64,000 nucleotides of DNA from Bifidobacterium leontopitheci (GCF_009193355.1 NZ_WBVT01000003.1:1-64000), one strand, 5' to 3'. Counted from the stretch's first letter, positions 41,132 through 50,782 are shown. Numbers and translations: made by a program. Notes: a model not told the origin generated them from the sequence alone.

Positions 41132-43312
41132 TCAGCGCGCTTCGGAATAACAGCACAGCGTGTCGTGCACGCGGCCCGTGACGCCCTCCACGGTCAGTCC
41201 GTAGCGTCGCTCGAGCTCGTCCAGCGGCACGCGGTCGGTGAATTCCTTGACCGCGCCGAAGTTGAGCACGCGCGGGACGTTCCCGCCACCGGCAAGGTTC
41301 GCGTAGTAGGCGGTCACTTTCTCGCCCCAGCCGCCTTCCAGCTGCCCGTCCTCCAACGTGACGACGAGCCGGTACCCGTCACGCAGCAGGCTCAGCGTGG
41401 CCGTGTCCAGCTCGGTGCACTGCCGTGGGTCGATGACCGTCGCCGCAAGAGCACGGTCGCCGTCCTGCCGCAGTGCCGCGGCAGCGCGGCGTGCGAGCGG
41501 CATCGTGTTGCCGAGTGCGAGAATCGCGACGTCGCCGGCCATGTCGCCAGACCGTCGCACGTCGGCCGGCTTCGCATCCGGCCGATACGACAGGATCTCG
41601 TTGCGGATTCGTCCGGCAAGATCGGCGGACTCGCTTTCGCCCGGACCCACGTACCGGCATCGACCGTCATACAGGGACCACACGGCGCCCGGCGCCTCCC
41701 AGCGTTCGGTACGTGAGAACTCGTCGGCGGTGAGCGGCCTGTCCGCACCGTTCTCGCCGGTGCGCTCCGCGTCGAGGATCCGCTGGCCGGGCACGCGGAT
41801 CGTCACCGGACCGTCCGGTGCGCCCGGTGCGCCCTGCGGCAGCGTGGCCCACGCGAGGTCGGCCAGATAATCGTCGGTGCCGGTCGGCGCGAGCATCGTC
41901 ATGCCGGGGATGTTCGCGAACATCCCCGCGTCGTACGCGCCGGAATGCGTGTTGTCCGTGCCGGACAGGCCGCCGAGGAAGTCGAGGATGGTGATGCGCG
42001 AACGGTTCAGGCTCACCTCCTGAAACAGCTGGTCGTACGCGCGCTGGAAGAACGAGGCGGTCGTCGCCACCACCGGTGTGCCTCCCGCCTTGGCGATGCC
42101 CGCCGCGAACGTCACCGCATGCGCCTCGGTGATGCCACAGTCCACGTAATGCGAGCCAGCGCGCTCGCGGAACTCATGCGTGATGCCGTTCGACCCCGGC
42201 GTGGCGGGGGAGATGACCACAAGCCCCGGCTCCGTGGCGAACCTGCGTTCCAGGAACGCCATCGCCAGCCTGCCGTAATGCTTGCGGGAGTCCTCGGGGC
42301 GGCCCAGCGCCTTGTCCGGGGTCTGCCAGTGCGAAGCCTCGCATTGGCCTTCATGCAGATGCCGGTCGGGCAGGTTGCACAGGTCGGAATGCCACGGCTC
42401 GGTATGTGAGACGTTGCCGGTGGGACGGATGCCGGTGGCTGAGCCGGCCGTCCCTGCTGTGGACGTCCCTGCTGCCGACGTTGCGGCGCCGCCCGTCGCC
42501 GCATCCCCTGCGTCAAGCCCGGCGCCCTTGAGCGTGTGGATGTGCACGACGACCGGATGGTCGATGTCCTTGACCTCACGGAACGCGGCCACCAGCGCGT
42601 TCACGTCGTTGCCGGCCTCCACATACCGGTAGTCCAGGCCGAGCGCGTTGAACAGGTTCGGCTGGCAGGTGCCGTTCGAGGCGCGCAGCCGGGCAAGCGG
42701 CCCGTACATGCCGCCGAAGTCGCCGGCGATCGACATCTCGTTGTCGTTGAGCACGATGATGAGGTTGCCGCCCTGCTCGGCCGCGTTGTTGAGCCCCTCG
42801 AACGCGATGCCCGAGCTGAGCGAGCCGTCGCCGATCACGGCGATTACGTTGCCGATGTCGTCGCGGACGTCGCTGCCGCCGCCGTCGCGGCCTGCCGCAC
42901 GCCGCATGTCGCGAGTCTTCGCCAGACCGCACGCCAGCGAGATAGACGTGCCGGTATGGCCGAGCGTGAACTGGTCGTGGGCGGATTCGTCGGGGTTCGT
43001 GAACCCCGTCACGTCGTTGAAATGCGCGGGGTCCAGATATGCCGCGGCGCGTCCGGTGATCATCTTGTGCACGTAGCTTTGATGCGACACGTCGAACACG
43101 ATGCGGTCGCGCGGCGAGTCGAACACGCGGTGGAGCGCCACCGTGGCCTCCACCATGCCCAGGTTCGAGCCGATATGGCCGCCATGCGCATGACCGAACC
43201 GGATCAGCGCGGCACGGATCTCGGCGCACAGTTCGGGCAGCCGGGCCGCGTCGAGCGCATGCACGTCGGCAGGTCCGTGAATCGTGTTCAGTATGCCGGC
43301 GGTCATACGCAT
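41132..43312 (-). CDS. dxs: 1-deoxy-D-xylulose-5-phosphate synthase, divergent type
   Basis: TPP enzyme condensing pyruvate and glyceraldehyde 3-phosphate in the first step of the MEP isoprenoid pathway. 726 residues. HAHGGHIGSNLGMVEAT and FDVSHQSYVHKMITGR replace the more usual DVGHQAYPHK of standard Dxs. The TPP motif is GDGSLSSGIAFEGLNNA...NDNEMSI, the transketolase pyrimidine domain is YVDCGITEAHAVTFAAGIA, and a C-terminal domain follows. This subtype is annotated as Dxs in several Firmicutes and bifidobacteria. An insertion of about 60 residues rich in Ala/Gly/Thr (GGAATSAAGTSTAGTAGSA) lies in the linker near 290. The start is taken at ATG 43312, four bases after GGAAAGG; ATG 43306 is an alternative. 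Confidence 0.85.
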   Translation of the reverse strand: MRMTAGILNTIHGPADVHALDAARLPELCAEIRAALIRFGHAHGGHIGSNLGMVEATVALHRVFDSPRDRIVFDVSHQSYVHKMITGRAAAYLDPAHFNDVTGFTNPDESAHDQFTLGHTGTSISLACGLAKTRDMRRAAGRDGGGSDVRDDIGNVIAVIGDGSLSSGIAFEGLNNAAEQGGNLIIVLNDNEMSIAGDFGGMYGPLARLRASNGTCQPNLFNALGLDYRYVEAGNDVNALVAAFREVKDIDHPVVVHIHTLKGAGLDAGDAATGGAATSAAGTSTAGTAGSATGIRPTGNVSHTEPWHSDLCNLPDRHLHEGQCEASHWQTPDKALGRPEDSRKHYGRLAMAFLERRFATEPGLVVISPATPGSNGITHEFRERAGSHYVDCGITEAHAVTFAAGIAKAGGTPVVATTASFFQRAYDQLFQEVSLNRSRITILDFLGGLSGTDNTHSGAYDAGMFANIPGMTMLAPTGTDDYLADLAWATLPQGAPGAPDGPVTIRVPGQRILDAERTGENGADRPLTADEFSRTERWEAPGAVWSLYDGRCRYVGPGESESADLAGRIRNEILSYRPDAKPADVRRSGDMAGDVAILALGNTMPLARRAAAALRQDGDRALAATVIDPRQCTELDTATLSLLRDGYRLVVTLEDGQLEGGWGEKVTAYYANLAGGGNVPRVLNFGAVKEFTDRVPLDELERRYGLTVEGVTGRVHDTLCCYSEAR

Positions 43313-43518
43313 CTGTCCTTTCCTTGTCCGTTTCCAAAAGCGCAATGATAACGCATGCCTGAACCGCCGGGCCGGCATTCGCGCAAATGGGTTCAACATC
43401 TCTGCAATTGACGTCCAGCGTGCGGCCACCGTCCAGCGTGCGGCCGGCTCCCGTCCGATGCCGCCGCCGCGTGGTTGAATGGTGCACGACACAACCGACC
43501 ACCGGCAAAGGAGCAGCG

Positions 43519-44514
43519 ATGAAGGCCGTATACGCAGCGAACATCAACCCAACCGATCCCCTGTCCGCACTCGCGGTGGGAGAACGGCCCGAACCGCAGC
43601 CACGGCAGTTCTGGTCGACGGTCGGCGTGAAGGCGGCCACGGTCAACCATCACGACCTGTGGAGCCTCAAGGGCGTGGGGCTGCCGGCCGAGGCCACGCC
43701 GATGATCCTCGGCACCGACGCGGCGGGCGTGCTCGAGGAGGACGTTCCGGCGGCGCGCGGCGGGCTCAGGGCGGGCAGCGAGGTCGTACTGTACACCGTC
43801 GTCGGCGCCGACGGCTCCGGCGTGGCGCCGGGGGAGCGGCGCTCCATCCTCTCCGAGCGGTACCAGGGCACCATGGCCGAGCGCGTGCAGGTGCCGAGCG
43901 CCAACGTGTTCGCCAAGCCGGCGAACCTCGATTTCGCCGAGGCGGCGGCGCTCGGCACCAGCTGGCTGACCGCCTACTCGCTGCTGTTCCGCGCGGCGGA
44001 CGTGCGTCCGGGCGACACCGTGCTGGTCCAGGGCGCCGGCGGCGGCGTGTCGACGGCCGCCATCCAGCTGGCCCATGCGGCAGGGCTCGAGGTGTTCGTC
44101 ACGTCGCGTTCCGCCGGCAAACGCGGGCGTGCGCTGGAGCTTGGCGCCGACGCCGTGTTCGAGTCCGGCGCGAGGCTGCCGCGCAAGGTCGACGCGGTCG
44201 TCGAATCCGTGGGCGCTGCCACGTGGGCGCATTCCGTGCGCTCGGTGCGTCCCGGCGGCACCATCGCCGTGTGCGGCGCGACCAGCGGCGACCAGCCGGG
44301 CGCCGAGCTGACGCGCGTCTTCTTCCAGGACATCCGCGTGCAGGGCAACACGATGGGCTCGCGCGAGGATTTCGCCCGGCTGCTGCGTTTCGTCGAACAC
44401 GCCGACCTGCATCCGGCCATCGACTCGACGTTCCACGGCCTTGACGCCGCGCCGGCGGCGTTCGCCCGGCTGCTCGGCGGCGACGTGTTCGGCAAGGTCG
44501 CGCTCACCGTGTGA
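43519..44514 (+). CDS. zinc-type/quinone-oxidoreductase family alcohol dehydrogenase
   Basis: MDR superfamily NAD(P)H-dependent oxidoreductase of 331 residues. N-terminal GroES-like domain with [11 protein letters not shown] and [11 protein letters not shown]; Rossmann domain with [20 protein letters not shown]. The structural and catalytic zinc cysteines of classical ADHs are missing, which places it with the quinone reductase/2-haloacrylate reductase-like branch. AAAGGAG is well placed before the ATG. It stands alone between dxs and purE; the substrate is unknown. Confidence 0.9.
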   Translation: MKAVYAANINPTDPLSALAVGERPEPQPRQFWSTVGVKAATVNHHDLWSLKGVGLPAEATPMILGTDAAGVLEEDVPAARGGLRAGSEVVLYTVVGADGSGVAPGERRSILSERYQGTMAERVQVPSANVFAKPANLDFAEAAALGTSWLTAYSLLFRAADVRPGDTVLVQGAGGGVSTAAIQLAHAAGLEVFVTSRSAGKRGRALELGADAVFESGARLPRKVDAVVESVGAATWAHSVRSVRPGGTIAVCGATSGDQPGAELTRVFFQDIRVQGNTMGSREDFARLLRFVEHADLHPAIDSTFHGLDAAPAAFARLLGGDVFGKVALTV

Positions 44515-44628
44515 GCCGTGCGGGCGCAGGCGGCGCGGACTGTCGCGGCCGGGTGCCGCCTATCTTGGCAGGTCGTCCGACGTCCGGCCGCCGCCACCCG
44601 CGCGCCGGCCGCTGTATCCCGTCCTGCG

Positions 44629-44643
44629 TACAGTAATACTGTA
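44629..44643 (+). promoter_or_regulatory. TACAGT-AAT-ACTGTA palindrome in the purE promoter region
   Basis: A perfect six-base inverted repeat with three-base centre stands 41 bases before the purE ATG, overlapping a TAATACT-like -10. A repressor binding here would block purEK transcription. The same palindrome was not seen in front of purF. Confidence 0.35.
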
Positions 44644-44683
44644 TTGTTCCCCGATACCGTCCTTCCCTTTTTCGGAGGTTCCA

Positions 44684-45181
44684 ATGACAGACAGCAAACC
44701 CGAAGTCGCCGTGATCATGGGGTCGGCGAGCGACTGGGAGACCATGAAGCGCGCCTGCGACATCCTCGACCAGTTCGGCGTCGCCTACCACAAGCAGGTC
44801 ATCTCCGCGCACCGCACGCCCGAGCTGATGGGTGAGTTCGCCCACAACGCGCGCGGCAACGGTTTCAAGGTCATCATCGCCGGAGCCGGCGGCGCCGCCC
44901 ACCTGCCGGGCATGGTCGCCGCCCAGACCACGCTGCCCGTCATCGGCGTGCCGGTGCGCTCGCACGCGCTCTCCGGCTGGGATTCGCTGCTGTCCATCGT
45001 GCAGATGCCCGGCGGCATTCCGGTCGCCACCACGGCGGTCGGCAACTCCGGCGCGACCAACGCCGGCCTGCTCGCCGTGCAGATCCTCTCCACCAACGAC
45101 GAGGGGCTCGCCAAGAAGCTCGAGGACTACCGCAACGACCTGAAGAAGAAGGTGGCCGAATCCAATGCCCAGCTTGTCTGA
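44684..45181 (+). CDS. purE: N5-carboxyaminoimidazole ribonucleotide mutase
   Basis: Converts N5-CAIR to CAIR in purine synthesis. 165 residues with the class I PurE motifs [22 protein letters not shown] (catalytic His) and [19 protein letters not shown] is five bases before the ATG. It overlaps purK by 17 bases, so both are made from one transcript. Confidence 0.97.
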   Translation: MTDSKPEVAVIMGSASDWETMKRACDILDQFGVAYHKQVISAHRTPELMGEFAHNARGNGFKVIIAGAGGAAHLPGMVAAQTTLPVIGVPVRSHALSGWDSLLSIVQMPGGIPVATTAVGNSGATNAGLLAVQILSTNDEGLAKKLEDYRNDLKKKVAESNAQLV

Positions 45182-46334
45182 GGAGACGCACGGCGCCGTC
45201 ACCATGCTCCAGCCTGGAGCCACGATCGGCATCATCGGCGGCGGCCAGCTCGGCCGCATGATGGCCCTGTCCGCCAAATACATGGGATTCCGCATCGGCG
45301 TGCTCGACCCCACCCCCGACTGCCCGACCGCGCAGGTGGCCGACTTCCAGGTCGTCGGCGAATACGACGACAAGACCGCCATCCATGACCTCGCGGAGAA
45401 GTCCGACGTGCTCACCTACGAGTTCGAGAACGTCGACGCCGAATCCATCGACGAGGTGCGCCATCTGGTCGCCGCCCCGCAGGGCACCGACCTGCTGAGG
45501 GTCACACAGGACCGCATCCACGAGAAGACGTTCATCAACAAGCACGGCATCGAGACCGCACCCTGGCGCGAGGTCAACAACTTCGAGGAACTGGACGCCG
45601 CCATCGACGAGCTGCACTACCCGTGCGTGCTCAAGACCCGCTCCGGCGGCTACGACGGCCACGGCCAGCACGTGCTCAGGAACGACGCCGACCTCGAGAA
45701 GATCCGCGCGCGCGGCGACCGCGGCGGCGGCTTCCCGCCCAGCATCCTCGAGGGGTTCGTCGACTTCGCGTTCGAGGCGAGCATCCTCGTCTCCGGCAAC
45801 GGCCACGATTATGTGACGTTCCCGATTGTGCGCAACGACCACCGCAACAACATCCTGCACATGACCATCGCCCCCGCCGAGGTGCGCCCCGAGATCGCGC
45901 AGACCGCGCACGAGATGGCGCTCGCGCTCGCCAAGGGCTTCGAGCTGGCCGGCACGCTCGCCATCGAGCTGTTCGTCACCAAGGACGACCGCGTGATCGT
46001 CAACGAGCTCGCGCCCCGTCCGCACAACTCCGGCCACTACACCATCGAGGCGTGCTCCATCGATCAGTTCGACGCGCACATCCGCGGCATCGCCGGCTGG
46101 CCGCTCATCCAGCCGAAGCTGCTGTCGCCGGCCGTCATGGTCAACGTGCTCGGCCAGCATGTCGCTCCCACGCGCGCGCTCATCGCCGACCATCCCGAGT
46201 GGAACGTACACGACTACGGCAAGGCGCAGGTGCGGCACAACCGCAAGATGGGCCACATCACCGTGCTCACCGACGACACCGCACGCACGGTCGCCGAACT
46301 CGAGGCGACCGGCTGCTGGGACGACCTGAAGTAG
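45165..46334 (+). CDS. purK: N5-carboxyaminoimidazole ribonucleotide synthase
   Basis: ATP-grasp enzyme that carboxylates AIR with bicarbonate; product handed to PurE. 389 residues: [17 protein letters not shown]-terminal nucleotide fold, [13 protein letters not shown]-grasp [12 protein letters not shown], and [18 protein letters not shown]. The start ATG ([10 protein letters not shown]) overlaps the end of purE; an internal ATG at codon 14 is also possible. It is followed by a Fur-family gene with its own promoter. Confidence 0.97.
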   Translation: MPSLSEETHGAVTMLQPGATIGIIGGGQLGRMMALSAKYMGFRIGVLDPTPDCPTAQVADFQVVGEYDDKTAIHDLAEKSDVLTYEFENVDAESIDEVRHLVAAPQGTDLLRVTQDRIHEKTFINKHGIETAPWREVNNFEELDAAIDELHYPCVLKTRSGGYDGHGQHVLRNDADLEKIRARGDRGGGFPPSILEGFVDFAFEASILVSGNGHDYVTFPIVRNDHRNNILHMTIAPAEVRPEIAQTAHEMALALAKGFELAGTLAIELFVTKDDRVIVNELAPRPHNSGHYTIEACSIDQFDAHIRGIAGWPLIQPKLLSPAVMVNVLGQHVAPTRALIADHPEWNVHDYGKAQVRHNRKMGHITVLTDDTARTVAELEATGCWDDLK

Positions 46335-46513
46335 CCTGCGACAAGCCGGTCTGGTTTCGGTGTTTTCCCGGCGCGGCCGCGCATGGACCTGCGTGGCCGC
46401 GCCGGATTCATATGGCGGCGCTGTTGAGTGTTGCTGTGCGCTGTTGCGCCGGCAGCGCCGCCGTGTAGTATCATCTGCTAGTCATCGATGGTTCGGATTG
46501 AAGGAAGTGCGTC

Positions 46514-46915
46514 ATGACGGATGGAGTGACCCGGCATACCAAGCAGAAGGACGCCGTGCTGCAGCGGCTGCGTGGATGCGATGATTTCGTCTCGGCGCAG
46601 GACCTCCACCGCAAGCTCGAGGATGACGGCGTGCGCATCGGGCTTGCCACCATCTACCGTCAGCTCAACGCGCTGGCCGACTCTGGCGCGGCCGACACGA
46701 TCCGGCTGGACGGCCAGCAGCTGTTCCGCCTGTGCGGCGAGGACGCGCACCATCATCATCTCGTATGCCGCAACTGCGGCAAGACCGTCGAAATCGATCC
46801 GCCGAGCGAAACATGGCTGCGCAACGTCGCGCAGGCCCACGGGTTCACTGTCGAAAGCCACACGCTCGAGGTCTTCGGCCTGTGCCCGGACTGCCAGCAG
46901 GCTGACGGCCGCTGA
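46514..46915 (+). CDS. Fur-family metal-dependent repressor (Zur-like)
   Basis: 133 residues. The N-terminal winged helix contains VSAQDLHRKLEDDG and IGLATIYRQLNAL. The C-terminal dimerisation domain has HHHHLVCRNCGKTVEID (a metal histidine cluster and the first C-x2-C) and the second CPDC. The histidine cluster and two CxxC pairs suit Zur or Fur; the exact metal is not decidable. GAAGGAAG precedes the ATG. A plausible promoter, TTGCGC-16-TAGTAT, lies just upstream. A Fur-like 15-mer in front of the metal-binding lipoprotein at 48148 is a likely target. Confidence 0.92.
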   Translation: MTDGVTRHTKQKDAVLQRLRGCDDFVSAQDLHRKLEDDGVRIGLATIYRQLNALADSGAADTIRLDGQQLFRLCGEDAHHHHLVCRNCGKTVEIDPPSETWLRNVAQAHGFTVESHTLEVFGLCPDCQQADGR

Positions 46916-47007
46916 CGGCGGTTCGCCGGCTGTGAGGATATGAGGCCGTGAGGATATGCGATTGCGCGATGCGCGGCCTCTCGCCGCGACTGGCCGTCAT
47001 GTTCCAG

Positions 47008-47175
47008 CCGAAAACGGCCGCTGAACGGCCGGTTTGCGGTCGTTTCCGACTGCCGGCGCGGGACTTCTCGTCGGAAAAGGCCGCTGGAAGGCGTTTTTGC
47101 GTCGGTTATCCACAATGAGACCGTCTCTTCTGGTCGGAAAAGGCCGCGACACGCCGTAGATGGCCGTTTTGGGTG
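47008..47175. repeat. palindrome array, 63-bp period, three units
   Basis: GAAAACGGCCGC (ending 47021), GGAAAAGGCCGC (ending 47084) and GGAAAAGGCCGC (ending 47147) are spaced exactly 63 bases. Each is followed by a partial complement (for example GCGGTCGTTTCCG after the first). The core resembles that of the array at 28622. It occupies the 324-base gap after the Fur-family gene; nothing else is seen there. Confidence 0.75.
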
Positions 47176-47239
47176 AACCTCCGACCACATACCCCGGTGC
47201 AGGTGGATATGCGCCGGTCGCTCCCGTAACGTCACGGAC

Positions 47240-47862
47240 ATGAGAGCACATCACATCATCACCGACAAACTCATGCAGGCCAGCCGGTACGGGCGTTGCC
47301 TGTCCGCATCCGACGCCGCCGAGGGCAAGGCGCTCCGGCGCCGCGTGCAGGCGGGGCTGTGGACCTACTGCTGACGTATGCGGATCCGCTCAGCGAAAAC
47401 GGCGGTGAATCCTTCGTCAGGGGAGTGATCCTGGAGGAGGGCCTCCCGGTGCCGCTGCTGCAATACGTGTTCGTCAACCCCGATAATCCCCGCGAATGGT
47501 ACCGATCCGATTTCGTATGGATATTCCCGGGCGGGTACACGGTCGTGCTCGAATTCGATGGCATGGCCAAATACGTCGACCCCACGATGACGGATGGGCG
47601 CACGATTCGGGCCGTGGTCAGCAGCCAGAGCGAGCGGGAGCGCGTCATCTACGCCTGCGGCGCCGACCGGATCGTCCGTGCAACTTTTGAGGAGGCGCTG
47701 CAGCGCAAACCGTTGGTCGACAAGCTGGTCGGCGCCGGTCTGCCGCGCAATCCCCGGACCGAAACGGGCGCGCCGCCTGCGATTCCGTTCCTTGTGGCGG
47801 GGCAGCAGTGGGATGAGCGGCTCAGGCAGTCATGGATGCGGTCGTTTCATGCTGCTTCGTGA
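47240..47862 (+). pseudogene. broken gene: AbiEi-like N-terminus and DUF559-like C-terminus out of frame
   Basis: From ATG 47240 a 44-codon frame (MRAHHIITDKLMQASRYGRC...ALRRRVQAGLW) ends at TGA 47372-47374. It looks like the N-terminal winged-helix start of the bifidobacterial AbiEi-like proteins. From about 47357, in another frame, a C-terminal part runs to 47862 (LTYADPLSENGGESFVRGVI, SDFVWIFPGGYTVVLEFDG, SERERVIYACGADRIVRATF), with a nuclease-like E-F-D core. Intact relatives, as I recall the family, are over 300 residues, so the middle has been deleted with a frameshift at the join. The gene is flanked on both sides by 63-bp palindrome arrays. The function of intact members is not known to me. 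Confidence 0.6.
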
Positions 47863-47872
47863 CGGCTTCTAG

Positions 47873-47983
47873 CTGGGAAAGGCCGAAAATCGGGGCCGTG
47901 GCGTCCGTTTGCGGTTGGCGGACTGCGCGTTCTCGCGGCAAATGGCCGCAAATCAGCGTATTTGCGGCCATTTGCCGCGAGAA
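47873..47983. repeat. 63-bp repeat pair with a perfect 24-bp inverted repeat
   Basis: The arms 47930-47953 and 47960-47983 (core GCGGCAAATGGCCGCAAAT) are exact complements with a six-base loop. A degenerate earlier unit (GGGAAAGGCCGAAAAT... TTTGCGGTTGGCGG) is offset by 63 bases, with GGCCG at 47881 and 47944. No T-run follows. Confidence 0.8.
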
Positions 47984-48050
47984 GTCCCCTGTTGGTTGTC
48001 GCGAAGGGAAGTTGCACGGCGGCATTGCGACACGCCACAGCTATCAATAA

Positions 48051-48065
48051 TGATAATAATTCTCA
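48051..48065 (+). promoter_or_regulatory. Fur/Zur-like operator
   Basis: TGATAATAATTCTCA matches the 7-1-7 Fur-type consensus TGATAATnATTATCA except at one position. It overlaps the promoter of the binding-lipoprotein gene (-10 TACGAT near 48074). A Fur-family gene is 1.1 kb upstream. Confidence 0.65.
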
Positions 48066-48147
48066 ATATGTGTTACGATGTCATGCCGTGGCCGGTTGAA
48101 GGAGACTCCCCGCACGGGAGGCGCCGGCCAAACAGAGAGGAACAACA

Positions 48148-49041
48148 ATGCCCATCATGTCCGTCATCAAACGCACACTCGCCGTGACCGCTGCCGCCGC
48201 CACGCTGGTCTCCGTTGCCGCCTGCGGCCAGACCGCCGGCTCAAGCGCGGGGGAGGCCGCCATCAAGGTCGTCGCCAGCATCAACCAGTGGGGTTCCATC
48301 GCCAAGGACCTCGGCGGCTCCCACGTCGACGTCACCAGCATCATGACCAAGACCAACGTCGAAGCGCACGACTATGAGCCCACCAGCCAGGACGTCGCGA
48401 AGATCGCCTCCGCCAAGGTCGCCATCGTCAACGGCGCCGACTACGACCCGTGGGCATCCAAGGCCGCCTCATCCACGAAGGCCGCGCTGGTCGACGCCGC
48501 CGAAACCGCAAGCATCAAGGATGGCGACAACCCGCACGTGTGGTTCTCCGCCAAGGTCCGCAGCGCCACGGCCGACGCCATCACCGACGCCTACCAGCAG
48601 GCCGACCCCGCACACAAAGCCGACTACGCCACGCTCAATGAAGCCTGGCACAAGCGCGAAACCGCCCTCGAAGACAAGATCAAGGACGCCTCCGCCACCA
48701 CCAAGGGCCTGCCGTACGCTGCCACCGAATCCGTCGCATGGTACCTCGCCGACGACCTCGGCATGACCGACGCCACCCCCACCGGCTACGCGCAGGCCTC
48801 CGCCAACGAGAGCGAGCCCACACCCGCCGATATCAAGGACTTCCAGAAGGCGATCAAGGCCGGCGACATCAAGGCGCTCGTCCTCAACACGCAGGAAGCC
48901 AACTCCACCACCGACCAGATCACCTCCGTCGCACGCGAGTCCGACGTGCCGATCGTCGAACTCACCGAACAGATGCCCGCCGAATACGACGACCTGCTCG
49001 ACTGGATGGACGCCCTCGTCGCCAAGTTCGCCGCGCTGTAG
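48148..49041 (+). CDS. ZnuA-type zinc/manganese-binding lipoprotein
   Basis: 297 residues; PF01297 solute-binding protein of a metal ABC importer. A signal peptide ends in the lipobox VSVAACGQ (lipidated cysteine about residue 26). The metal-ligand regions are SINQWGSIAKDLGG, EAHDYEPTSQDV (His), NPHVWFS (His) and the C-terminal IVELTEQMPAE. A histidine-rich loop is not present. GAGAGGA six bases upstream supports ATG 48148. No permease or ATPase gene is nearby, so it is an orphan receptor that must use components encoded elsewhere. The Fur-like box upstream suggests induction by metal limitation. Confidence 0.92.
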   Translation: MPIMSVIKRTLAVTAAAATLVSVAACGQTAGSSAGEAAIKVVASINQWGSIAKDLGGSHVDVTSIMTKTNVEAHDYEPTSQDVAKIASAKVAIVNGADYDPWASKAASSTKAALVDAAETASIKDGDNPHVWFSAKVRSATADAITDAYQQADPAHKADYATLNEAWHKRETALEDKIKDASATTKGLPYAATESVAWYLADDLGMTDATPTGYAQASANESEPTPADIKDFQKAIKAGDIKALVLNTQEANSTTDQITSVARESDVPIVELTEQMPAEYDDLLDWMDALVAKFAAL

Positions 49042-49062
49042 CATATGCGCACCCATTGTACA

Positions 49063-49102
49063 GGGCCGGTTCCACATGCGTGACAGTATGCGGGACCGGC
49101 CC
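49063..49102. terminator. hairpin after the binding-lipoprotein gene
   Basis: GGGCCGGTTCC / GGGACCGGCCC stem around 18 bases, 22 bases after the stop. There is no T-run, so termination efficiency is doubtful. Confidence 0.4.
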
Positions 49103-49188
49103 GTAACATGCCATATATATATCGGTATATGCTGGACGGCAGCGTGGCGGTAGGGCTTACGCATCCGACGCATGAGGAGATGGCTGAC

Positions 49189-50511
49189 ATGGCCGAACAG
49201 GGAAACACAGCGTTCAGCGTTCCGCAGCAGACGGCATCCAAGCGAGCCGCCTCCGTATCCTTCTGGCATCAGCGGCGGTATGCGTCGTGGATGACGGCGG
49301 ACACGACGCTGCGGCTGGCCGGGGCGCTCACCTCGTATGCGCAGCCGCTGATCGTGTTCGCGCTGTCGCGTTCACTGGAGCTCGCCGGCACCGTCAGCAC
49401 GGTCGCGATGCTCGTCACCCTGGTGTGCATGCCGTTCGGCGGCACGCTGGTCGACCGGCATGACCGTCGCCGCATGATGATGCTCCACGCTGCGGCCGGC
49501 GCGGCGATCTGGGCGCTCGCCGCCGTCCTGCTCGCGCTCGGCCGTCTGAACACGCCCATGTTCCTCGTGCTCACGTTCATCGCCGTGGCGGTCAAGGGGC
49601 TGATGTCGGAGGCGAGCGACGCGATGCTGCGCGAGCTCGTGCACGGCGAGCAGTACGCCAAGGCGCGTTCCGTCAACGAGGGCCGTGACGCGACGCTCGA
49701 CCTGCTGGGCGGCCCACTCGGCGGCCTGCTCTACGGTCTGGGCCAGTGGGTGCCGTACGTGGCGAGCATGGTGTCGTTTATCGTCGGCGGCGTGGCGGCG
49801 TTCCTTACCGGACGTCCGCGGCCGCAGGCGTCCGGCTCTGCTGACGGTCAGGCCACCGGTCGCGCGTCCCGCCGCCGTGACCGCTCGTTTTTCGCCGACC
49901 TTGCCGAGGGCTTCCGTTTCGTCGTGTCGCATAAACGCCTGCGTCTGCTGACGCTGTTGCTGTGCGTCTCCAACTTCCCGTTGCTCGGCATTCAGATGGG
50001 CGGCGAGCTGCAGCTCATCCACGTGCACGCCTCACCGTTCGTCATCGGCCTGCTCAGCTCGTGCGTCGGCGGTGCCGCGCTCGTCGGTGCGGCATTGTCC
50101 ACGATGCTGATCGGCCGGATGCCCACCGGAGCGGTCATCATCACGTCGATGGTGCTGCCGACGCTGGCGATGTTGCCGCTCGTGTTCGTACAGTCGTTGC
50201 CGGTGCTGTTCGTCTGCGTGACGCTCGCCGTGCTTGCCACCCCGATGTCCAGCGCCTCGGTGTGCGGCTACGTGTTCGCCCAGACGCCCGACGAGTTCCA
50301 AGGCCGCGTGTCGTCGCTGGTGTCCGTGGTGAGCGTCTCGCTGGGCGCGCTGTCGCCGGCGGTCGCGTCCGTGCTGATCGAACGGTTCGGTTTCGGCGTG
50401 CTCGCCACGGTTCTGGTGTCCCTCGCCGCGGTCTGCGCGGTCGTCGCCCTGTGCAGCGACGGCGTGCGTTCGATTCCGAAGCCGCAACGGTGGGACGAAG
50501 CCGCGCTGTGA
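49189..50511 (+). CDS. MFS transporter, EntS/MFS_3 type
   Basis: 440 residues with 12 predicted helices, GGTLVDRHDRRRMM between TM2 and TM3 (the MFS signature loop), and GFRFVVSHKRLRLLT in the central loop. This is typical of the DHA3/EntS exporter branch, which handles drugs and siderophores. GAGGAG nine bases upstream fixes the start at MAEQGNTAFS; the earlier ATG at 49108 lies upstream of a TATATGCT-like -10. It is in the same direction as the metal-binding lipoprotein but has its own promoter. The substrate is unknown. Confidence 0.87.
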   Translation: MAEQGNTAFSVPQQTASKRAASVSFWHQRRYASWMTADTTLRLAGALTSYAQPLIVFALSRSLELAGTVSTVAMLVTLVCMPFGGTLVDRHDRRRMMMLHAAAGAAIWALAAVLLALGRLNTPMFLVLTFIAVAVKGLMSEASDAMLRELVHGEQYAKARSVNEGRDATLDLLGGPLGGLLYGLGQWVPYVASMVSFIVGGVAAFLTGRPRPQASGSADGQATGRASRRRDRSFFADLAEGFRFVVSHKRLRLLTLLLCVSNFPLLGIQMGGELQLIHVHASPFVIGLLSSCVGGAALVGAALSTMLIGRMPTGAVIITSMVLPTLAMLPLVFVQSLPVLFVCVTLAVLATPMSSASVCGYVFAQTPDEFQGRVSSLVSVVSVSLGALSPAVASVLIERFGFGVLATVLVSLAAVCAVVALCSDGVRSIPKPQRWDEAAL

Positions 50512-50782
50512 TGTTGCCGCAGTGACGTTGCCGCAGTGACGTCACCACGACCGTGAATGTCGCCTGTCGTTCACTAATATGTCATTTCGGATTAATCATG
50601 TGAAGGTGTCGGCTGTGCCATGCCGCCCGTGAGACGCGGGTGGAACAATGGACACGGCGCGAATGCGCGACACCGACACCTGTCGTGACGTCGACATGAG
50701 ATCGGCGTCACGACGACGGATAACGAAGACATCAGCATGGGCGGGAACGACATCCCCATGCGGTAAGCGTGAGTGCAGGTTT

